From an uncultured Opitutaceae bacterium (GTDB lineage Bacteria; Verrucomicrobiota; Verrucomicrobiia; Opitutales; Opitutaceae): DNA of 32,730 nucleotides. Position numbers and translations under genes: made by a program. The notes under the pieces were generated by a model. It searched no databases and was not told the DNA's origin. It saw only the letters and a program-made list of their open reading frames with translations. Shown here in pieces: positions 1 through 7,473 of this stretch. The DNA lies in contig CAISPT010000042.1 in the NCBI GenBank assembly GCA_903887455.1, positions 1 to 32,730 of the forward strand, written 5' to 3'. Within the stretch, counting starts at the first letter, position 1. Every line of letters starts with the position of its first letter.

Positions 1-705
1 CGCGCCAAGGAACTCGGCGTGAAGCTCATCGTCCGCACGGTTGACGAAGCGATCGCCAAAGGCCACGCGCATCCGGCGTTGGGCGAAATCAGCCGGAACA
101 AATTGCAGATTCCCGTGTTGCTCGGTGCGATTGAGGAATTTCAATTTGATTGCGCCATCGGCGGTGCGCGCCGCGATGAGGAAAAAGCCCGCGCCAAAGA
201 ACGTTTCTTCAGCTTCCGCGATTCGTTCGGCCAGTGGGATCCGAAGAATCAGCGGCCGGAAATCTGGAATCTTTACAACGCCAAGTTGAATCCGGGCGAA
301 AACATGCGCGTGTTCCCGCTCTCCAACTGGACGGAGATGGATGTTTGGGAATACATCAAAAAAGAGAAGCTCGAAGTGCCGAACATCTATTTCAGCCACG
401 AGCGTGAATGTTATCGCAAAGGCGGCCAATGGCTGCCGGTGCCGCCACCGCACACGGATGCGACCAAGCCCGATCCCTACGCCGGCGCGCGCCCGAAGCC
501 GAACGACACGGTCAAAAAAATGATCTGCCGCGTCCGCACCATTGCCGACATGATCAGCACCGGCATGATTGAATCCAAGACGGAGACGATCGACGACATC
601 ATCGAGGAGCTGAAGGTCACGAAAGTTTCAGAGCGCGCGGGACGCGCGCAAGACCACCACGAGCGCAACGCGATGCAGAAGCTTCGCGCCAAGGGTTTCA
701 TGTGA
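1..705 (+). CDS. cysD: Sulfate adenylyltransferase subunit 2 (CysD), 5' end cut by window
   Basis: This is the small subunit of ATP sulfurylase, which joins sulfate to AMP to make adenosine phosphosulfate; the GTPase subunit CysN follows directly. The frame is open from base 1, and a GTG at 19 is internal to the real protein because CysD is normally about 300 residues and about 230 are present. Visible family landmarks are [15 protein letters not shown], the RPEIWNLYN segment, the [11 protein letters not shown] block and a C-terminal SERAGRAQD region like the end of E. coli CysD. The stop lies 7 bases before the cysNC start. Codon use differs clearly from every gene after it: GAA, AAA, GAT, TTT, AAT and TTG are frequent here, whereas cysNC prefers GAG, AAG, GAC, TTC, AAC and CTC. 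Identity is secure; the reason for the composition change is open. Confidence 0.95.
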   Translation, partial: RAKELGVKLIVRTVDEAIAKGHAHPALGEISRNKLQIPVLLGAIEEFQFDCAIGGARRDEEKARAKERFFSFRDSFGQWDPKNQRPEIWNLYNAKLNPGENMRVFPLSNWTEMDVWEYIKKEKLEVPNIYFSHERECYRKGGQWLPVPPPHTDATKPDPYAGARPKPNDTVKKMICRVRTIADMISTGMIESKTETIDDIIEELKVTKVSERAGRAQDHHERNAMQKLRAKGFM

Positions 706-712
706 TCCTACT

Positions 713-2656
713 ATGAGCACCATTTCTGACGCCACCCTGCCCGCCACCCCCGCTGCCGCTCCGACCTTGGCCAAGAAGCCAGAGCAGTCCCCGCAGACCG
801 ACCACCTCCAGCTGGTCGTGGTCGGCCACGTCGACCACGGCAAGTCGACCCTGATCGGGCGGCTGCTCTTCGACACTCACTCCGTCCCGGACGGCAAGGC
901 CGAGCGCATCGAGGCCGCCTGCAAGGCAGAGGGGATGGAGTTCGAGTACGCCTTCCTGATGGACGCCCTCCTTGAGGAGCAGGCGCAAAACATCACGATG
1001 GACACGACCCGGGTCCCGTTCCGCACCGAGAGGCGCTCGTTCACGATCATCGACGCCCCCGGACACAAGGAGTTCCTGAAGAACATGATCACCGGAGCGG
1101 CGAGCGCTGACGCCGCGGTGCTCTTGGTGGACGCCCACGAGGGCCTACGCGAGCAGTCCCGCCGGCACTGCTTCCTGCTCTCGCTCCTTGGCCTTCGGCA
1201 GATCGTGGTCGCCGTGAACAAGATGGACCTTGTCGGCTACAAGCCGGAAGTCTTCGAGGCGATCCGGGCCGAGCTCGGCGAGTTCCTGGCGAAGCTGGGC
1301 GTCGAGCCCGCGCACTTTGTGCCGATCTCCGCCAAGCACGGCGAGGGGCTCCTCAAGCACAGCGAGAAGATGGCCTGGTACCGTGGGCCGACGCTCGTCG
1401 AGGCCCTGGAGAAGTTCCGCGCCACACCGCCGGCGTCGGGCGGGCCGCTCCGCCTCTCCGTCCAGGACGTCTACCGCTTCGACGCACGCCGCATCATCGC
1501 GGGCCTTGTCGAGTCGGGGCGCGTGTCGGTGGGCGACGAGATCGAGTTTGTTCCCGGCGGAAAGAGGAGCCGGGTGAAGGGGATCGAGACCTGGCCCGCG
1601 AAGACGCCTCCGACGCTCGGGCCCGTGGGCTCCGGCAGCGAGGTCGCGATCACGCTCGAGGACGAGCTCTTCGTGGAGCGCGGCCAGATCGGCGCCCCCG
1701 CTTCCGACAAGCCCTACGAGGCACGGACCTTCACGGCGCGCGTGTTCTGGATCCACGACACGCCGCTGCGCTCCGGTGAGCTCATCCCGCTCAAGCTCGG
1801 CACCCAGCAGGCCGAGGCCAGGGTACTCGGCATCCAGCGGACGCTGGACGCCGTGACGCTTGAGACCGGCACCGGCACGACCGGCGAGGTCAAGGTGCAC
1901 GAGGTGGCCGAGATCCGCCTGCGCGTCCGCAAGCCGATCGCCTTCGACGTCGGCGGCAAGGTCCCCGCGCTCGGCAGGTTCGTCCTGATGCGCGGCCGTC
2001 GGATCGGCGGCGGCGGGGTCATTGACTCCGTTGTCGACGAGCCTGTGGCGATCGGCGGCAGGAACCCCGTGAGCCGCTCGGCGATCCTCGGGCACCGGGG
2101 CTGCATCGTCTGGATGACGGGGCTTTCCGGCTCGGGCAAGTCGACGCTAGCCCAGGCTCTCGAGCAACGGCTGCTCAGCTCGGGGGTCCTCTCCGCGATT
2201 CTTGACGGCGACGTTCTCCGCACGGGGCTCAGCCGCAACCTGGGCTTCACCCCGGACGACCGGAGCGAGAATCTGCGCCGCGCCACGGAGCTGGCGATCC
2301 ATCTGGCCGACGCCGGGGTCGTCGTGATCGCGGCCCTCATCTCGCCCTTCCGGGCCGATCGCGCCCTTGCGGCCGAGCGGGCCAAGGAGCGAGGGGTCCC
2401 CTTCGCCGAGATCTTCATCAACGCGCCGCTTGCCGAGTGCGAGCGACGCGACCCGAAGCAGCTCTACAAGAAGGCCCGCGCCGGCCAGATCCAGCAGTTC
2501 ACCGGGATCGACTCGCCCTACGAGGCTCCGATTTCGCCTGACCTCGAGATCCGCACCGACCGTTCCACGGTCGCCGAGTCGGTCGAGCGCCTGGCAGACA
2601 TGGCCCTCGGCCTGGCCCGTCCCTCCGAGCAGACGGGTTCCGGCTCACACATATGA
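713..2656 (+). CDS. cysNC: Bifunctional sulfate adenylyltransferase subunit 1 / APS kinase (CysN-CysC fusion)
   Basis: The 647-residue protein joins the GTPase subunit of ATP sulfurylase to adenylylsulfate kinase, so it both helps form APS and phosphorylates it to PAPS. The GTPase half shows GHVDHGKST at residues 38-46, then [15 protein letters not shown] and NKMDLV, followed by elongation-factor-like beta-barrel regions. The kinase half starts near residue 465, with P-loop GLSGSGKST at 470-478 and the family segment [12 protein letters not shown] followed by [11 protein letters not shown] near the end. Such CysNC fusions are a known family form. The ATG lies 7 bases after cysD with no good Shine-Dalgarno site, which suggests coupling to cysD. 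The stop overlaps the next gene's start by 4 bases (ATGA). GC-rich codon use starts sharply here. Confidence 0.96.
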   Translation: MSTISDATLPATPAAAPTLAKKPEQSPQTDHLQLVVVGHVDHGKSTLIGRLLFDTHSVPDGKAERIEAACKAEGMEFEYAFLMDALLEEQAQNITMDTTRVPFRTERRSFTIIDAPGHKEFLKNMITGAASADAAVLLVDAHEGLREQSRRHCFLLSLLGLRQIVVAVNKMDLVGYKPEVFEAIRAELGEFLAKLGVEPAHFVPISAKHGEGLLKHSEKMAWYRGPTLVEALEKFRATPPASGGPLRLSVQDVYRFDARRIIAGLVESGRVSVGDEIEFVPGGKRSRVKGIETWPAKTPPTLGPVGSGSEVAITLEDELFVERGQIGAPASDKPYEARTFTARVFWIHDTPLRSGELIPLKLGTQQAEARVLGIQRTLDAVTLETGTGTTGEVKVHEVAEIRLRVRKPIAFDVGGKVPALGRFVLMRGRRIGGGGVIDSVVDEPVAIGGRNPVSRSAILGHRGCIVWMTGLSGSGKSTLAQALEQRLLSSGVLSAILDGDVLRTGLSRNLGFTPDDRSENLRRATELAIHLADAGVVVIAALISPFRADRALAAERAKERGVPFAEIFINAPLAECERRDPKQLYKKARAGQIQQFTGIDSPYEAPISPDLEIRTDRSTVAESVERLADMALGLARPSEQTGSGSHI

Positions 2657-3426
2657 CGCCGGGGACGGTATACCTTGTCGGCGCGGGGCCCGGGGATCCG
2701 GAGCTCCTCACGCTCAAGGCGCGCCGCCTCCTAGGTGAGGCCGACGCGGTAGTCTACGACCATCTGGTCGACGAGGCGCTACTCGATCTTGCGAGGCCGT
2801 CCTGCGAGCGAATCTTCGCGGGAAAGAAGCCCGGCGTCCTATGCCGGCCCCAGTCCGAGATCGACACGACGCTCGTGAGCTTGGCGCTCACGGGCAAGAC
2901 GGTCGTGAGGCTTAAGGGCGGCGACCCGTTCATCTTCGGGCGCGGGGGCGAGGAGGCGGTGGCCCTCTCCGATGCCGGCGTTCCGTTCGAGATCGTCCCG
3001 GGAGTCACCTCTGCGCTTGCCGCTGCGGCCTACTCGGGCATCCCCCTCACCCACCGGCTCCACAGCTCGGCGGTCGTGCTCCTGACCGGGCACGAGGACC
3101 CGGCCAAGCCCGACGCGACGGTACACTGGGAGGACTACGCGCGCCTTAATGCCACCCTCTGCGTGTACATGGGGGTCAAGAACCTGCCGACCATCACGCG
3201 CAGGCTCGAGGCGGGCGGCATGAAGGCGTCCACACCGGCGGCGATCGTGCAGTCGGCGACCACCGAGGGCCACCGCAGGATCACCGGGACACTCGGGACG
3301 ATAGCGGAGCTCGCGGTAAGTGAGGGCGTGGCCGCGCCGGCCATGCTGATCATCGGGGAGGTCGCGGCGTTCTCCGACAAGCTGGCATGGTTCGAACCTT
3401 CGCAGCGGATCCCAGTCGCACAATGA
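2653..3426 (+). CDS. cobA: Uroporphyrinogen-III C-methyltransferase (CobA/SUMT type)
   Basis: This 257-residue enzyme should transfer two methyl groups from S-adenosylmethionine to uroporphyrinogen III, giving precorrin-2, the precursor of siroheme and cobalamin. Family motifs are plain: [18 protein letters not shown] at the N terminus, DAVVYDHLV, the [18 protein letters not shown] block and [19 protein letters not shown]. The length matches single-domain SUMT rather than the longer CysG fusion, so the NAD-dependent dehydrogenase step is not encoded in this protein. The ATG overlaps the cysNC stop and the TGA overlaps the next ATG, indicating translational coupling within the operon. Between sulfate activation and sulfite reductase, its obvious job is siroheme supply for CysI. 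Confidence 0.94.
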   Translation: MTPGTVYLVGAGPGDPELLTLKARRLLGEADAVVYDHLVDEALLDLARPSCERIFAGKKPGVLCRPQSEIDTTLVSLALTGKTVVRLKGGDPFIFGRGGEEAVALSDAGVPFEIVPGVTSALAAAAYSGIPLTHRLHSSAVVLLTGHEDPAKPDATVHWEDYARLNATLCVYMGVKNLPTITRRLEAGGMKASTPAAIVQSATTEGHRRITGTLGTIAELAVSEGVAAPAMLIIGEVAAFSDKLAWFEPSQRIPVAQ

Positions 3427-4244
3427 AGGTCGCACTGGTCGACAACGGCTCCGTGGAGCCGGCCGCCCACGAGGGCCTCCGGGCCGCGGCCGCGGCGATC
3501 GGCGCGCGAGCCGGCGCGCGGGTTGAGGCCGTGTCGTGGCGCCACAGCGACCGAATCGACCCGGCGGCGCTCAAGGGAGGGCCGGCAGAGACGCTCGCGC
3601 CCTGGGTCAGAGCGCAGGTGTCCTCCGGCGAACGGGACTTCCTCTTCATTCCCTTTTTCATCAGCTCCCAGGGAGCGATCGGCTCGTCGCTCAGGCGGGA
3701 CCTCGACGGCCTTTCGGCGGAGACCGGCGGCTTCGCGTACGCGGTGACGGAGGGCCTGGCCTCCGGCGGCGCCCTCCCCGTGATCCTTGCCGACCGCGTG
3801 CGGTCGATTCTCGAGTTGAAGGGCCTGCGGAAGCCGGCCCTCGCGGTCGTCGACCACGGCGGCCCGTCCCAGGCATCGGCCACCATCCGCGACCGGGTCG
3901 CCGGCGAGATTGGCGCCGCGCTCTCGGACCTGGTCGGCCCCGTCAGAGCGGCCTCAATGGAAACACCGCAGGGACCGGAATTCGAGTTCAACCGGCCGCT
4001 CCTCGCGGAGCTCCTTCACGAACCCGGCTTTTCATCCGGGGACGTCGTGATCGCACCCCTCTTCCTCCTGCCGGGGCGCCACGCCGGAAAGGGCGGCGAT
4101 CTGGAGACCATCGCCGCAGCTGCCCGGTTGGACAATCCCCTCCTCCGCTGCCATTTCACGGAGCTTGTCGGCTCACACCCCCAAGCGATAGAGACCCTTG
4201 CCTGCGCCCTTGAGAGGGCGCTCAACGTCGGAACCCACCCATGA
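3423..4244 (+). CDS. CbiX/SirB-type sirohydrochlorin chelatase
   Basis: The 273-residue product looks like a two-domain CbiX/SirB chelatase, which inserts Fe2+ (or Co2+) into sirohydrochlorin. I chose the ATG at 3423 because it forms an ATGA overlap with the cobA stop; an in-frame upstream start at 3387 would lie inside cobA. The two halves repeat the fold. The N-terminal half begins ALVDNGSVEP where the family usually has a His-Gly-Ser motif, so residue 8 is Asn instead of His. The C-terminal half has VDHGGPS (His145) and PLFLLPGRHAGKGGD (His220), both typical metal-site elements, while the matching N-terminal segment reads FIPFFISSQGAIGSS without His. I infer that the active site sits in the C-terminal half. 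Its stop overlaps cysI by ATGA, and siroheme for that enzyme makes iron the likely metal. Confidence 0.85.
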   Translation: MKVALVDNGSVEPAAHEGLRAAAAAIGARAGARVEAVSWRHSDRIDPAALKGGPAETLAPWVRAQVSSGERDFLFIPFFISSQGAIGSSLRRDLDGLSAETGGFAYAVTEGLASGGALPVILADRVRSILELKGLRKPALAVVDHGGPSQASATIRDRVAGEIGAALSDLVGPVRAASMETPQGPEFEFNRPLLAELLHEPGFSSGDVVIAPLFLLPGRHAGKGGDLETIAAAARLDNPLLRCHFTELVGSHPQAIETLACALERALNVGTHP

Positions 4245-5971
4245 GCACACCCGCCGAAGCCGATCCAAAGCCCCTCCACAAGAACGAGCTCTTGAAGGCC
4301 GACAGCAACTTCCTGAGGGGCCACATCCTCCAGGACCTCCAGGACACGTCCACGGGCACGATCTCGGAGGACAGCGCCCAGCTCACCAAGTTTCACGGGG
4401 TCTACCCCCAGGACGACCGGGACCTGCGCTCCCAGCGCCGCAAGGAAGGCAAGGAGAAGGCGTTCATTTTTATGGCGCGCGTCCGTGTTCCTGGCGGCGT
4501 CTGTACGCCGAAGCAGTGGCTGGTCCTCGACACCCTGGCCGACTCCCACGGCAACGGAACCCTAAAGATCACCAACCGCCAGGCCTTCCAGTTCCACGGC
4601 GTCATTAAGAGCAGGCTCCGCGAGACGATTCGCGAGGTGAACAGGGCCCTCCTGGACACGCTGGCGGCCTGCGGCGACGTCGTGCGCAACGTGATGTGCA
4701 ATCCGAACCCACACCTCTCGGGCCTCCACGCCGAGACGCTCGACATCGTGAGGGCCGTCGGCGGGCACCTTTCCCCGAGGACCCGCGCGTACCACGAGCT
4801 TTGGATCGACGACACGCTGGTCGGCGGCGGGGACCCCGCCGAGGACGCGGAGCCGATCTACGGGAAGACCTACCTCCCGAGGAAGTTCAAGATCGTCTTC
4901 GCCATACCGCCCAGCAACGACGTGGACGTGTACGCCCACGATCTGGGGTTCATCGCGATCGCCGATGAAGATGGAAAGCTTGCCGGCTTCGACATCACGG
5001 TCGGCGGCGGGATGGGCATGTCGCACAACCAGATCGAGACCTACCCGCGCCTCGCGGAGGTTCTTGGGTTCTGCAGGCCGGACCAGGTGGTCGAGGTTGC
5101 CGAGAAGATCGTCACAGTCCAGAGGGACTTCGGAGACCGAACCGACCGCAAGCACGCGCGCTTCAAGTACACGGTGGCGGATCGGGGCCTGGTCTGGATA
5201 CGCAACGAGGTCGAAAAGCGCCTGGGGTGGTCCCTCGGGACGCCGCGCCGCTTCGAGTTCACCGATACAGGCGACCGCTACGGCTGGACCGAGGGCCCGA
5301 ACGGAGACTCGCATTTCACGCTCTTCATCGAAAATGGACGCGTGAAGGACGCGACGAAGGTCGCTCTCAGGAAGATCGCCGAGGTCCACACGGGTGACTT
5401 CCGCCTGACCCCGAACCAGCACCTGATGATCGCAGGCATCTCCCCTGCGAAAAGACCAGAAATAGAGGCCCTCCTCAAGGGCCACGGCCTGGACTCCGCC
5501 AACCGGGCGAGCGGACTGCGGCTCAACTCCATGGCCTGCGTCGCGCTGCCGACCTGCGGCCTCGCGCTCGCCGAGAGCGAGCGCTACCTGCCCGAGCTCG
5601 TCACGCTCCTCGACGAGGAGGTCGAGGCCGCCGGGCTCCGGGACGACGCGATCGTGATCCGGATGACGGGCTGCCCCAACGGGTGCGGCCGGCCCTTCCT
5701 TGCCGAGATCGGCTTCGTCGGCCGCTCGCCGGGAAAGTACAACATGTACCTGGGGGCCGCCTTCAACGGATCGAGGCTGAACACGCTCTATAAGCCCTCC
5801 CTCACGACGGCTGAGATCATCCCCCTGACCCGCGGCCTCCTCAGGCGCTACGCCCAGGAGCGGCTCGCCGGTGAGAGATTCGGCGACTTCTCGATCCGCG
5901 TCGGCCTGGTGATGCCGACGGGTGGGCCCGCCGACTTCCACTCCGAGCAGGCCGGGACGGCAGGGGCATAG
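4241..5971 (+). CDS. cysI: Sulfite reductase hemoprotein (CysI type)
   Basis: This 576-residue protein reduces sulfite to sulfide with six electrons through a siroheme coupled to a 4Fe-4S cluster. It is close to E. coli CysI over its full length: FHGVYPQDDRDLR, ITNRQAFQFHGV, RTRAYHELWID, TYLPRKFKIVFAIPP and NSMACVALPTC can all be followed. The cluster ligands are Cys433, Cys439, Cys478 and Cys482 in C-x5-C and C-x3-C pairs. No flavoprotein partner (cysJ) or ferredoxin is adjacent, so the electron donor is not visible. It is the last gene of the operon, coupled by ATGA to the chelatase gene, with a strong hairpin 28 bases after its stop. A ferredoxin-dependent reductase is the alternative, but the sequence favours the CysI branch. 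Confidence 0.94.
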   Translation: MSTPAEADPKPLHKNELLKADSNFLRGHILQDLQDTSTGTISEDSAQLTKFHGVYPQDDRDLRSQRRKEGKEKAFIFMARVRVPGGVCTPKQWLVLDTLADSHGNGTLKITNRQAFQFHGVIKSRLRETIREVNRALLDTLAACGDVVRNVMCNPNPHLSGLHAETLDIVRAVGGHLSPRTRAYHELWIDDTLVGGGDPAEDAEPIYGKTYLPRKFKIVFAIPPSNDVDVYAHDLGFIAIADEDGKLAGFDITVGGGMGMSHNQIETYPRLAEVLGFCRPDQVVEVAEKIVTVQRDFGDRTDRKHARFKYTVADRGLVWIRNEVEKRLGWSLGTPRRFEFTDTGDRYGWTEGPNGDSHFTLFIENGRVKDATKVALRKIAEVHTGDFRLTPNQHLMIAGISPAKRPEIEALLKGHGLDSANRASGLRLNSMACVALPTCGLALAESERYLPELVTLLDEEVEAAGLRDDAIVIRMTGCPNGCGRPFLAEIGFVGRSPGKYNMYLGAAFNGSRLNTLYKPSLTTAEIIPLTRGLLRRYAQERLAGERFGDFSIRVGLVMPTGGPADFHSEQAGTAGA

Positions 5972-5998
5972 CCCGGGGCGCCCCGCCCCCCGAAAGTG

Positions 5999-6029
5999 GA
6001 ACGGGCCGCCTACCCTAGGCGGCCCGTTC
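5999..6029 (+). terminator. Strong hairpin ending the sulfate operon
   Basis: A perfect 14-bp stem, GAACGGGCCGCCTA and its complement, closes a 3-base CCC loop 28 bases after the cysI stop. There is no clean T tract, so it may need Rho or act as an RNA-stabilising 3' end. Because the next gene converges from the other strand, it could serve both directions. Confidence 0.7.
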
Positions 6030-6030
6030 A

Positions 6031-6208
6031 CTTGTGCTTGCTTACCCTAATATACCCTAAACGACACATTCCGCGCTTACTCGGAGACGTGTCTCGATCC
6101 ACCACAGCGAGACGCTCGGTGGCGGCCGAGGTTTCATCTCGCCAATACTTTTCTATAACAATTTTTACCGTAGCGTCTTAGGAATAATTCGACCCGGAGA
6201 TAGATCCC
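6031..6208. other. AT-richer convergent intergenic region
   Basis: These 178 bases lie between two convergent genes and are distinctly poorer in GC than their surroundings, especially 6140-6185. They contain a short imperfect direct repeat, TACCCTAATATACCCTAAA, and a small palindrome GAGACGTGTCTC. A TATAAC hexamer at 6154-6159 stands 17 bases after GTTTCA, a weak promoter-like pair pointing rightwards. I find no convincing reading frame; a 61-codon frame here has no family resemblance and begins inside the terminator. Confidence 0.3.
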
Positions 6209-6523
6209 CTAGGGAAGCACCTGGGCCCCCGCGGCGGGCTTCTTGGGCCTCGGCTCCGTCCAGAGCCGCACCAGGTATTCGGCGAGATTCTTCATGCTGA
6301 TCCTCTTGGGTCCAAAGGAGCGGGCCGCGGAGACAAAGACAGGGACAACCGAGCTCCGCTCCTCAAAGTACCGCCAGAGTTCCCCGTCCAACCGGGCGAC
6401 CGCCAACGGGATGTCGGCAGAGGCCGTCACAATTGCGCGAACTTTATTCTGCCAGAACTGTCTCTCCTCCCGATGCTGTTGGATATAATCGTTCAGGAGT
6501 TGCTCGCTCCGGTTGAGGCTCAT
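6209..6523 (-). CDS. Small hypothetical protein
   Basis: I do not recognise this 104-residue protein. I chose the ATG at 6523 (MSLNRSEQLLNDYIQQ); an upstream start at 6580 would add 19 residues rich in Cys and Gly that look untranslated. The product is mixed in charge and probably helical, with REERQFWQNKVRAIV and LDGELWRYFEERSS segments and a basic, Pro-containing tail (PRPKKPAAG). It has no signal peptide or membrane segment and is probably cytoplasmic. It converges on the sulfate operon and is divergent from the coiled-coil gene at 6654, sharing about 130 bases of upstream DNA with it. Reading-frame quality and GC-rich third positions support a real gene, but no function can be given. Confidence 0.6.
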   Translation of the reverse strand: MSLNRSEQLLNDYIQQHREERQFWQNKVRAIVTASADIPLAVARLDGELWRYFEERSSVVPVFVSAARSFGPKRISMKNLAEYLVRLWTEPRPKKPAAGAQVLP

Positions 6524-6653
6524 GCCGCCAACCTGCGACCGGTATTGTAAAAAACAACCGCAAAACCCCCCTTTCAGCACGGCATTGCAATTATTCTCCG
6601 TTCGTGGTTAACCTCCCTTCAAAGAATTCCTGATCGCCCCACCCCTAACTACC

Positions 6654-7466
6654 ATGTGGCCAAAACTTAAAGAACAGCTCCCCGCCATCATCCTGACCGC
6701 CGTTCTTATTTCCGGCGCAGCTTTTTGGATGCACACACAGACGGTCGCCGAGATGGCGGCCAAGCAGGAGGCCGAGCTTGTCCCGCTGCGCGAGCAGAAC
6801 GAGGCCCTGAAGGTCTCCGCTGAGGAGAACCGCCGCAACATCGAGGCAACGAACAAGATGCTCAAGGAGGCCATCTCGAAGCGCGAGGCCGACATGTTCC
6901 GCACCGACGAGGAGATCCAGAAGCTCAATGGAGAGCGCATGGACGCCCTGGCTGAGGCCATCGCGAAGAAGGTGCAGCCCTACAATCCCCTTCCGAAGAG
7001 CCCTGAGGAGGCCGAGAAGATGCAGAACGAGCAGGTCGACAAGGTGTCCTCCCGCCTGCAGCTGAAGATCCAGCCCATCCTGGTCGACATGGCCAAGGAC
7101 CAGAACCTGACCCGCGCCTCGATCGAGAAGTACAGCCAGCGGATCTCCGACCAAGTTGGGACCGCCCTCACCACCGAGATGGCCCGTAACCAGAAGCTCA
7201 ACAACAACCTCATGGAGACGCAGGCCGCCGCGCAGGACGCCCTCAAGCTGAACCACGAGCTGACCGCCCTCTACCTGAGTACCTTCAAGGACCAGGGCAT
7301 CGTGACCCGCCTCCTCATGCTGCCGGCCAACGTGGTCCGGGACGCAGCCAACTTCAGCATCATCACCAGCAACGACCGCAAGAAGGTCGAGCAGGACTTG
7401 ATCCTCAAGGAGAACGAGATCGAGAAGCACCTCGCCGATATCCAGGCGCAGGCGCCGAAGAGCTGA
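6654..7466 (+). CDS. Membrane-anchored coiled-coil protein of unknown function
   Basis: The 270-residue product has one hydrophobic segment at about residues 9-26 (AIILTAVLISGAAFWMH) after a short Lys-containing N terminus, so it is probably anchored in the inner membrane with the rest in the periplasm. Residues about 30-110 are rich in Glu, Lys, Ala and Gln with heptad-like spacing (QEAELVPLREQNEALK, EENRRNIEATNKMLKE), indicating coiled coil. A middle region, QVDKVSSRLQLKIQPILVDM, and a final charged helix follow. No catalytic motif is visible, and I do not recognise the family. The gene ends 8 bases from the converging gene at 7474. A structural or tethering role in the envelope is conceivable but is only inference. 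Confidence 0.75.
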   Translation: MWPKLKEQLPAIILTAVLISGAAFWMHTQTVAEMAAKQEAELVPLREQNEALKVSAEENRRNIEATNKMLKEAISKREADMFRTDEEIQKLNGERMDALAEAIAKKVQPYNPLPKSPEEAEKMQNEQVDKVSSRLQLKIQPILVDMAKDQNLTRASIEKYSQRISDQVGTALTTEMARNQKLNNNLMETQAAAQDALKLNHELTALYLSTFKDQGIVTRLLMLPANVVRDAANFSIITSNDRKKVEQDLILKENEIEKHLADIQAQAPKS

Positions 7467-7473
7467 GCGGGCC

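Noticed and set aside
1145-2095. 316-codon frame antisense to cysNC, and similar frames inside prfB, tatC, valS and fcl
   Set aside because: They are shadows of well-supported genes with no family motifs of their own.
4562-6031. 489-codon open frame antisense to cysI
   Set aside because: GC-rich coding DNA with G or C at third positions leaves stop-free frames on the opposite strand. Its composition is biased to Arg, Gly, Val and His, and the sense strand is clearly cysI.
6046-6061. TACCCTAA repeats resembling telomere-like or CRISPR-like repeats
   Set aside because: There are only two imperfect copies with no regular spacers; this is a chance or minor direct repeat.
5996-6181. 61-codon frame after cysI
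   Set aside because: It starts within the terminator hairpin, has no ribosome site and no recognisable content.
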